Below the pieces are notes generated by a model. It was given only the letters and a program-made list of their open reading frames with translations. It did no database searches and had not been told where the DNA came from. A program made the translations under genes and the position numbers. Below are positions 58,395 through 64,000 of a stretch of 64,000 nucleotides of DNA, in pieces; the stretch's first letter is position 1, and each line of letters begins with the position of its first letter. The DNA lies in assembly GCA_900078375.1 (NCBI GenBank), contig FLQS01000025.1, positions 16,479 through 80,478 of the forward strand, read 5' to 3'. The DNA comes from an uncultured Mycobacterium sp. (GTDB lineage: Bacteria; Actinomycetota; Actinomycetes; Mycobacteriales; Mycobacteriaceae).

Positions 58395-60617
58395 CTAGGT
58401 GGCGCTGGACACCTTGGTGAAATTGACCGTGCCCGACCCCGTGGCGCTTTGCGTACTGGGGCCACCGCCGCCGGGGAATACAAACGTAATGCTCGCAGAT
58501 TCAGTCAAAACCTCCGCCAACGTCGCGCTATCGGGCAGCGTTGCGGTAAAGCCCAGCGACCATGAGGCTGCAGTCACATAGGGCAATCCCAGAGTGGCTT
58601 GCTCGACGGCTTGCACAGTGCTCGGGGTCGCCGATCCTGCGTAATTGCCCGGCGCAGACCGTGTGAGCGTCGCCTCGAGCGCAGTGATGCCACCCGCTAT
58701 CCCCGGCGAGAAGCCGCTAAGCACCTCGGTGTATGTGCTGCCCGTCCTCGTGATCACAGCTGTCGAAGGAACATTTGCGAGGTTTCCGGAAGTGCTTTGT
58801 AGCGACCAGGTTCCGACGAGTGGGTCAGCGATGTTGACGACTTCGGTGGCCGTCTTGCCAGTGTTGGGATCGGTGGCGGTCACGGTGAAGGAGTCGGTAG
58901 CGGCTGTGGCGTCGATTCCAGGCGTATAGGTAAATGCGCCGGTCGTGCTATCGATAGTGGCGTGTCCGTTTGTGGCATCGGTGGTCACGGCGTAGGTGAA
59001 GCCGGTTGCCGAGTTGATGGTTGTCGTGATGGGGACAACGATGCTGGTGGTATTGACGTTGTTGCTGGCGGTGAGGGTATAGCTGTCGGTGATGCCGGTT
59101 GTGAAGACGGCTTTCCCGATGGTGTCGCCGCTAGCGTTCATAGTTTCCGTGGCAGCGATGTCTGTTGCGCTGCCTGCCTGTGGGATGCCGGTGGCGTTGG
59201 TATTCGGGGTATAGGTGAAAGTGCCGGTCGTGCTGTTGAAATCCGTGATCGTTCCCTGCGTGGGCAGGGTCATCGGATCGTTGCCGGGATAGGTGACTTG
59301 GCCGCCTGGGAAGTCGGTGGTGTGGATCGTTACGTCGACGGACCCGTCCGGAGCTGGGGTGGTCTCAGTGGCGACTTGTGTAGCGGGTTGGGGGTGGCCA
59401 GGATCGATTGGGACGTTCGTGAACGCTGCGGTCGCCGTTTGCCCATTGGCCATATTGGTCGCCGTGATGGTGAACGAATCGGTGAGGTCGTGTTGTTTCT
59501 GTTCTGCCAGCAGTTGATCCGCTAGGTCAGGGGTATAGGTGAACTGAACCGATCCGGTAAACCCGCTCGTCGACAACGGAGTGACGGTCAATGCACCATA
59601 AATAGGATCTGTAAACGTATAGGTGAGGGTGCCGCCAGCCGGATTGCTGAACACCGCGTTACCCTTCACCGCCCCCGTTTTATTGTCGGGTAACCCCGGC
59701 GCGGTGCTGGTCACTGCAACAGTTAGCGACTCAGGGGCCAGCAATTTCGCGAGCAACGTGGCGATCCCAACTCCAGCTTTTGCCCCGTACTCCATCAAAT
59801 AAATAGGCGCCTCCACAGCCGCCTTGAGCCTTAACTCAGCCCACAATGTAAGTTTGTTTTCCGGAACGAAATGCAAAGCCGTATCCATCAGCGCACCCAC
59901 GCCCACTTGGGCGGCGTTCAGTGCAGTAATGGCGCGGTCAGCAGCATCTTGGGCATTTTGATAATCGATTAATGCGGACTCAAAATCATTTGCTCCGCCG
60001 AGAGCTCTGTACACAGGATTGCCGAACACTTTTTTTGCATCAGCCGAGAAAAATTGGACGACGCTTCCCGCCGTCGAGCCTGCCTCGCGGAATAACCAAT
60101 CGCTCGCTTGGCCAATGTCTTGAGCGACGGATAGCCAGGTTGTCGCCGGCGCAGCACTTGCAGCGATGCGCACCGTGATGGGCCTGACTGCAGCTACGCG
60201 GACCGGCGCACTACCCAACCCGGACTCAGAGGCTGCCAACACGCTCGCCGCCGGGCTTGCCGTCACACCGTGAGGTGGGGTTGTCACCGCAGGCTTAACA
60301 ACGGGAGTATGTGTCGGTGTCGTCACCCCGTTGGCCGCAGATAACAAGGCCCCGGCAGCGCGAGATTGAGCTTTGCCCGGAGAACGACCAGTCGAACTGG
60401 CCGATGCAGCCGGACTGCGATGACTCGGCGCTGACGCCGAGCCATGACCACTATCGGCCTGCGCGATGCCCGCGCCGCCCACCAACGCAGCAGTACCGAG
60501 GCCTACCGTGATCGCACCGGCGCCCAGCCATGCATACGCTTCGACTCGGCGGCGGTCATATCCCCTCCCCGCCTTCCTCGCGCCTCGCTTAGCCGACGCC
60601 CTCCCGCGCTGTGCCAT
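58395..60617 (-). CDS. Large secreted Ig-like/VCBS-repeat protein inside the element
   Basis: 740 residues from the ATG at 60617 with GAGGTGGGG before it. Basic N-terminus (RGARKAGRGYDRRR), one hydrophobic export segment (LGAGAITVGLGTAALVGGAG, cleavage near AQA), a Ser/Ala/Pro linker, a helical segment around residues 160-290, then tandem Ig-like/cadherin-like modules recognisable by GTFTYTPNTNATG, GAFTYTPGIDATAATDSFTV and ATDPNTGKTATEVV. Distal C-terminal domain is beta-rich without cysteine. Resembles mycobacterial surface proteins such as the one at 27222. Likely cargo with an adhesive or cell-wall role; unproven. Confidence 0.72.
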   Translation of the reverse strand: MAQRGRASAKRGARKAGRGYDRRRVEAYAWLGAGAITVGLGTAALVGGAGIAQADSGHGSASAPSHRSPAASASSTGRSPGKAQSRAAGALLSAANGVTTPTHTPVVKPAVTTPPHGVTASPAASVLAASESGLGSAPVRVAAVRPITVRIAASAAPATTWLSVAQDIGQASDWLFREAGSTAGSVVQFFSADAKKVFGNPVYRALGGANDFESALIDYQNAQDAADRAITALNAAQVGVGALMDTALHFVPENKLTLWAELRLKAAVEAPIYLMEYGAKAGVGIATLLAKLLAPESLTVAVTSTAPGLPDNKTGAVKGNAVFSNPAGGTLTYTFTDPIYGALTVTPLSTSGFTGSVQFTYTPDLADQLLAEQKQHDLTDSFTITATNMANGQTATAAFTNVPIDPGHPQPATQVATETTPAPDGSVDVTIHTTDFPGGQVTYPGNDPMTLPTQGTITDFNSTTGTFTYTPNTNATGIPQAGSATDIAATETMNASGDTIGKAVFTTGITDSYTLTASNNVNTTSIVVPITTTINSATGFTYAVTTDATNGHATIDSTTGAFTYTPGIDATAATDSFTVTATDPNTGKTATEVVNIADPLVGTWSLQSTSGNLANVPSTAVITRTGSTYTEVLSGFSPGIAGGITALEATLTRSAPGNYAGSATPSTVQAVEQATLGLPYVTAASWSLGFTATLPDSATLAEVLTESASITFVFPGGGGPSTQSATGSGTVNFTKVSSAT

Positions 60618-60929
60618 TGGTCCCCACCTCAATCCATGAATTTACTCATCCGATAAATCGGACACCCGTTCACGACCACGGCACAGCCCGTGACGAGAAC
60701 TAACAACACATTCACAGCTACGGGATTTACACAGGCAGCCCTATTGTCCAAACCAACCGTTGGGTCTTTGTGTGACGGAGGTCGGGTCAAGGCATTCGCT
60801 GCTTTGGTTACCCTGTCCCCCGTTGGCTCTACCGTCGCTCAATCCGCTCCCGACCCGCCCGGCGCGCGCCTCAGTTTGGCAGCTACGCAAGTCGCGGGGT
60901 CCTCCCGGTGGACTGTTTATGCTCGATGA
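60618..60929. other. Divergent intergenic stretch
   Basis: 312 bases between the surface-protein gene (minus) and the DUF6602-like gene (plus). A small dyad CCGAT-AA-ATCGG stands at 60650-60661, 33-44 bp from the surface-protein start. No gene seen on either strand. Confidence 0.45.
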
Positions 60930-61874
60930 ATGATCCACGAGCATCACCAGTGGCTTGAGGACGTGAACAAGTCTGTTGTGGAATCGTACGAACGTGACCA
61001 AGCGATGGCACGTCAGCCGGATGGTATTCAGCGGACAGGCCACCGCGTCGAGTCACGCTGGGATGAAGTGCTGTCCGACTGGCTTCCGCCTCAGTACGAA
61101 ATCGGCAAGCGGAAGTACCTGCTTCTCGAAACCGAAGATGGACCCGCGGTAACTAAGGAAACCGATCTCGTCGTCTTCTATCCACACTATCCAGAAAAGT
61201 TGCGGACCAAAGAATCTGTCTTGGCATCAGGCGTCGCGGCTGCATTCAGCGTCAAGCGCACGATCAAACGTGAGGCCATTGTTGAGGCCTATGAAGATGC
61301 TGCGATCCTTCGCCAGGGAATGAAGATACGCGAATTGACTCCGAGGAATTTTCTGGCGCCACCTGTGTTCTTTGGTCTCCTAGGTGAATCGCATGGGTGG
61401 AAGAGCGCCGCTGATCCGAAGGATACGATCAAAACAATCGTCGACACGCTCGATATGGAGAACGTAAAGGCTCCTCGCGAAGGGCTGGACATGTTGTGCA
61501 TCGCGGACCTTGGCTATTGGGGCCGGTCGACATCGATTGTCACCGAACAGTTCCTCCAATCGCAGGCTGACCCCATGATAAGCGCGCTCCTGGGCAAGGA
61601 GTCCCTTGTGATATCTGGTCTGCGTCACGATTACAACGATCCGCAGCCATTGTCGCCCCTGACCCACTTCATAGGTTCGTTGTGGGCAAAGCTGGCCATC
61701 AACGATCCGACGCTGACACCGCTCGCTGACGGGTTTCGAATTACCAAGACCTTCCCTGCCGGTGGTGGTCTTGCCTTTAAGAGGTGGAGGCTCGTCGACC
61801 TAACGACCCAACGCATTGCGGACAACGTACGCAGAGGGTTCATTCCAAACTCCGATTGGCAGTATTTGTTCTAA
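60930..61874 (+). CDS. DUF6602-like protein (putative PD-(D/E)XK-type fold)
   Basis: 314 residues. The N-terminal half follows the DUF6602 layout: a helix with RVESRWDEVLSDWLPPQYEI, then KETDLVVFYPHYPE and ESVLASGVAAAFSVKRTIK. The D79 in TDLVVF and K109 in SVK resemble the D...(D/E)xK core of restriction-like nucleases, but the position two before the lysine is Ser107, not an acid, so catalysis may be altered. Placed between the surface-protein gene and the capsid gene; a defence or phage-interference role is a guess from family context. Confidence 0.55.
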   Translation: MIHEHHQWLEDVNKSVVESYERDQAMARQPDGIQRTGHRVESRWDEVLSDWLPPQYEIGKRKYLLLETEDGPAVTKETDLVVFYPHYPEKLRTKESVLASGVAAAFSVKRTIKREAIVEAYEDAAILRQGMKIRELTPRNFLAPPVFFGLLGESHGWKSAADPKDTIKTIVDTLDMENVKAPREGLDMLCIADLGYWGRSTSIVTEQFLQSQADPMISALLGKESLVISGLRHDYNDPQPLSPLTHFIGSLWAKLAINDPTLTPLADGFRITKTFPAGGGLAFKRWRLVDLTTQRIADNVRRGFIPNSDWQYLF

Positions 61875-62069
61875 CCGGTCTTCGAAACTGCCCTCATTGC
61901 ATTAACTATAATGACATAGCTTATCGCCGCTTATCTCGCCGCACGTTTACCGTCCCGCCATAGATAACCCCGCGATCCGCATTCCGCAAGAATGCAACCC
62001 ACCCGCCTGCGAATGCAAAACGTAGGCCGCTGGATTAGTACGCAACTACTAATCAGAAAGTAAACAAAA
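61875..62069. other. AT-rich leader upstream of capsid gene
   Basis: 195 bases, visibly AT-rich with TAACTATAATGACATAGC near its start (a TATAAT box at about 61907) and an A-rich run before the capsid ATG. Presumably the capsid promoter. No gene seen. Confidence 0.45.
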
Positions 62070-63368
62070 ATGAATACACACCAGTGGAAGGCAAAAGGCC
62101 GAGAACTGGAAAAGCGTTTGGCTGATTTCAAGTCGGATTACGAAGACAATCCGGCCTACTCTGACCGCGCAAAAGAACAGGCTTACGACGAACTCCGAAC
62201 GGAATTCAAAGCCTGGCAAGCTGCCGAACCCGATACTGTTAACAGCGACACCGTTAAGAAACTGGCCCTCGATGGCGCTAGTTCGGGAACCCTTTACAAA
62301 GGACAATTTAATATGAACACAATTGACGACGTTTCCGGCATGAGTTATGAGGAACTCGCTTCTAAGGTCCCCGATCTTGACGGAACCATCATCAAGACCC
62401 GTGGCCTGCACGTCGACCCGGTCGAATACAACGACCGCCAGGGTGCAAAAAACGTGTCTGACGCCATTCTCAAGGGCGTTACAGATGGCAGCCGAGTTCA
62501 GACCAAAGCCTTTACCACCGCTAGCTCGCTGGTGCCCGCAGACCTGTCGCTGCCTATCCAGGAACGGATCTACGACGTAGACATCATGAGCTATCTGCCC
62601 ACCATCACCGGCAGCGGCTCAACGTTCCGCTTCGTGTACGACCCGAGCACCACTGGCGTTACCGCTACGGTCGTGGCCGAGGGCGCAGCAAAGCCTCAAA
62701 ATGTCGTCACGTACGAGAATGTGGACACGGCCTACACGAAGCTCGCGGAATTCATCACGCTCTCCCACGAGACCATTTCGGACTACCCGCAGTCCCTTGG
62801 CGCGACGATTCAGCGCGCCATGAACGACGTGATTTCGAAGCGCAATACACAGCTGCTTAGCGGGTCAGGTGCCAGCGGCAATATGAATGGTTTGATTACC
62901 GCAGCGGGTTCCACCATTGCAGTGCCCGGTTCTCTGGCTACTGGCGTGACGCAACTCGACTACTTCATTCAGGCAGTGGATACCCTCCGTGTCGCCCCCG
63001 GCGTGTTCGCGGTCGCGGACCTTTGTCTGCTTCACCCGTCAACGTGGCACAGCCTGTTGCTGTTGAAAGATAGCCTTGGTCGCCCATTGCTCAACCCGGA
63101 GCAGGGCGTGGCTACGAGCTTCCAAATTGCAGGCGTGCCCGTCAAGATTTCGACGGACGTGCCCGCAGGTACTGCCGTCGTCTTGGATACCAGCCGCTAC
63201 GGCTACGTTGTCGTGCGCGAAAGCGTGTTAGTGCTGGATGGATTCAACGCCTCGGATTTTGTGGAGAACTTGCGGAGCTGGGTTATCGAGACACGCCTTA
63301 CTCACATCGTGACCCGGCCTACCGCCATCTGCACTATCACCGGTCTTGAGACCACCTTCACTATCTAA
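62070..63368 (+). CDS. Phage major capsid protein, HK97 fold
   Basis: 432 residues. Residues 1-80 are a charged helical delta (scaffold) domain (KAKGRELEKRLADFKSDYED). The mature coat begins around residue 110-125: LVPADLSLPIQERIYDVDIM, then TGSGSTFRFVYDPSTTGVTA and VVAEGAAKPQNVVTYENVDT with the E-loop, and ITLSHETISDYPQSLGATIQ with ISKRNTQLLSGSGASGNMNG, all typical of HK97-type major capsid proteins. It would build an icosahedral shell. No protease or portal gene is adjacent upstream; ribosome binding site is weak. Confidence 0.88.
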   Translation: MNTHQWKAKGRELEKRLADFKSDYEDNPAYSDRAKEQAYDELRTEFKAWQAAEPDTVNSDTVKKLALDGASSGTLYKGQFNMNTIDDVSGMSYEELASKVPDLDGTIIKTRGLHVDPVEYNDRQGAKNVSDAILKGVTDGSRVQTKAFTTASSLVPADLSLPIQERIYDVDIMSYLPTITGSGSTFRFVYDPSTTGVTATVVAEGAAKPQNVVTYENVDTAYTKLAEFITLSHETISDYPQSLGATIQRAMNDVISKRNTQLLSGSGASGNMNGLITAAGSTIAVPGSLATGVTQLDYFIQAVDTLRVAPGVFAVADLCLLHPSTWHSLLLLKDSLGRPLLNPEQGVATSFQIAGVPVKISTDVPAGTAVVLDTSRYGYVVVRESVLVLDGFNASDFVENLRSWVIETRLTHIVTRPTAICTITGLETTFTI

Positions 63369-63574
63369 TGCATATTCCCGATGAGGGAACGCGGCGATTC
63401 AGCCGTGGCCGTGAGGGCGAGACATGGGCGCTCTGTTGCGCCGAGTCAGACCTCTCGCGGCACGACCGAGGCGATAGTCTGCTACTTCGGGCATCTTTGG
63501 GTGTCCACGAGGACGCGCCAACCGAGGACAAACCTCCTCGGCGTGGTCGCAGGCCGCAACCTCCTACAGAGTAG
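63368..63574 (+). CDS. Possible small ORF coupled to capsid stop
   Basis: 68 residues. The ATG shares one base with the capsid TAA (TAATG), a common coupling form. Two cysteines near residue 24 and a basic/acidic tail (DAPTEDKPPRRGRRPQPPTE) are seen. No family. The codon pattern is not clearly coding and competing frames exist, so this is weak. Confidence 0.3.
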   Translation: MHIPDEGTRRFSRGREGETWALCCAESDLSRHDRGDSLLLRASLGVHEDAPTEDKPPRRGRRPQPPTE

Positions 63575-63675
63575 GAAAATAGAAAACTGTTCCCCATTTC
63601 GTTGCGTCGGGCAGTCGCAACAGCGCGGGAATGCCGGTGGTGGTTAATGCCATTTCCACGCGACCGGCAAAAACC

Positions 63676-63694
63676 GACCGAATAGACTTCGGTC
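63676..63694. repeat. Small hairpin downstream of capsid
   Basis: GACCGAA-TAGAC-TTCGGTC, 7-bp arms, 5-nt loop. Directly precedes the larger hairpin at 63700, giving a tandem structure. Confidence 0.5.
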
Positions 63695-63699
63695 ATAAA

Positions 63700-63740
63700 G
63701 GGGAGGGATGGGGTTCCCTTCTGTTCGCCCATCCCTCCCC
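63700..63740. terminator. 13-bp stem hairpin, probable terminator
   Basis: GGGGAGGGATGGG (63700-63712) and CCCATCCCTCCCC (63728-63740), perfect arms with a 15-nt loop. It follows the capsid gene by about 330 bp and is the strongest stem-loop in the element. Followed by TGCTAAAACTTTCGCTTTCG, without a pure T-run. Confidence 0.6.
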
Positions 63741-64000
63741 TGCTAAAACTTTCGCTTTCGCCTAATTGCTGCGCCCCTTCCCCTGGCTGCGCTAGGCGAG
63801 ATGGGCGCGATTTTTGTCATTTCCGCGCCCTAAGCCGAGGTGACCTACTCCTAACGCCCCGGCTTTAAACTCCCCATTAAAAGAATGATGTTTACTCGCC
63901 ATTTAAGAGGAATGATCAGAACCTGTGGATGAGCCTCGGCGTGGGGGCGTGAAAATGAGCGCACCTTCCCGAGGATGATCATCACGGAATCAGGTATTCG

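Larger units (their letters stand above)
55595..64000. mobile_element. Mini-prophage or phage-satellite-like element (left part)
   Basis: From the disrupted CMD gene to the window end there is a run of very small plus-strand ORFs, an HTH protein, a zinc-ribbon protein, a DUF6602-like putative nuclease and an HK97 major capsid protein, interrupted by one large minus-strand surface-protein gene. GC is visibly lower than in the flanking host DNA, and non-coding stretches of 200-400 bp are rich in palindromes. No lysis, tail, terminase, protease or integrase gene is in this part. The size class and content resemble phiRv1/phiRv2-type elements or capsid-encoding satellites. Confidence 0.7.
63575..64000. 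other. Non-coding stretch after the capsid gene
   Basis: No convincing gene to the window end. Contains two hairpins (63676-63694 and 63700-63740) and an AT-rich segment at about 63860-63915 that could hold the next promoter. An ATG at 63975 opens a frame to the window edge, too short to judge. Confidence 0.45.

Noticed and set aside
60690..60929. 79-residue plus-strand open frame before the DUF6602-like gene
   Set aside because: No coding character or ribosome binding site, and it occupies a divergent promoter region.
63361..63732. 123-residue minus-strand open frame after the capsid gene
   Set aside because: Its start lies within the large hairpin and the sequence is an Arg/Ser-rich shadow.
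63975..64000. ATG with a frame open to the window edge
   Set aside because: Only eight codons are visible and the AGG before it directly touches the ATG, so no call can be supported.
1..64000. CRISPR arrays, rRNA, tRNA genes and insertion sequences
   Set aside because: I saw no regularly spaced repeats, no recognisable RNA gene and no transposase in either strand of the window.

Overview
The window looks like a piece of a fast-growing mycobacterial chromosome (Mycobacterium/Mycolicibacterium type) with high GC, mycobacterial-type secreted proteins, and a gene set I recognise from memory as syntenic with M. tuberculosis Rv2575-Rv2603c: the Rv2575 metallopeptidase, Rv2576c, the Rv2578c radical-SAM protein, hisS, glyoxalase-II-like Rv2581c, ppiB, relA, apt, Rv2585c, secF, secD, yajC, gabT, fadD9/car, ruvB, ruvA, ruvC and the YebC gene. 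Homology statements come from motif reading only; no search was run.

Layout. 0-7 kb: metallopeptidase and DUF427 gene, then a TesB-like thioesterase divergent from a TetR regulator, an amidohydrolase and two adjacent acyl-CoA dehydrogenases; a 12-bp motif is shared by the two promoter regions of this acyl-CoA unit. 7-10.5 kb: radical-SAM gene under a perfect mycobacterial SOS box, a membrane protein, a PanE-like reductase, an acetyltransferase and an Rv2576c-like secreted protein. 10.6-15.4 kb: urea uptake operon urtABCDE with overlapping genes and a GlnR-like site. 15.4-19.8 kb: a two-helix membrane protein, a Tat-type catalase coupled to a cytochrome b561, a DUF2330-like protein, a YbjN-like protein and a small DUF732 protein. 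19.8-38.5 kb: the housekeeping block hisS, MBL hydrolase, two tandem secreted cyclophilins, relA, a secreted Ig-like-repeat protein, apt, solute-binding lipoprotein, secF-secD-yajC, nitroreductase, gabT and an aminobutyraldehyde dehydrogenase. 38.5-55.3 kb: carboxylic acid reductase, lipoprotein hydrolase, diguanylate cyclase, several TetR regulators beside palindromic operators, SOS-controlled ruvCAB, yebC with a coupled 52-residue membrane protein, a CocE-type hydrolase and a cytochrome P450.

55.6 kb to the end: the style changes abruptly. A carboxymuconolactone-decarboxylase-like gene is cut after about 55 residues, and from there the DNA is visibly less GC-rich and holds very small co-directional ORFs, a zinc-ribbon protein, an HTH protein, a DUF6602-like putative nuclease, a large Ig-like surface protein and an HK97-type major capsid protein, separated by palindrome-rich non-coding stretches. 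This is the left part of an integrated mini-prophage or phage-satellite-like element (compare the phiRv1/phiRv2 class). Integrase, terminase and right end are not in the window. It is the best candidate for an undescribed system here.
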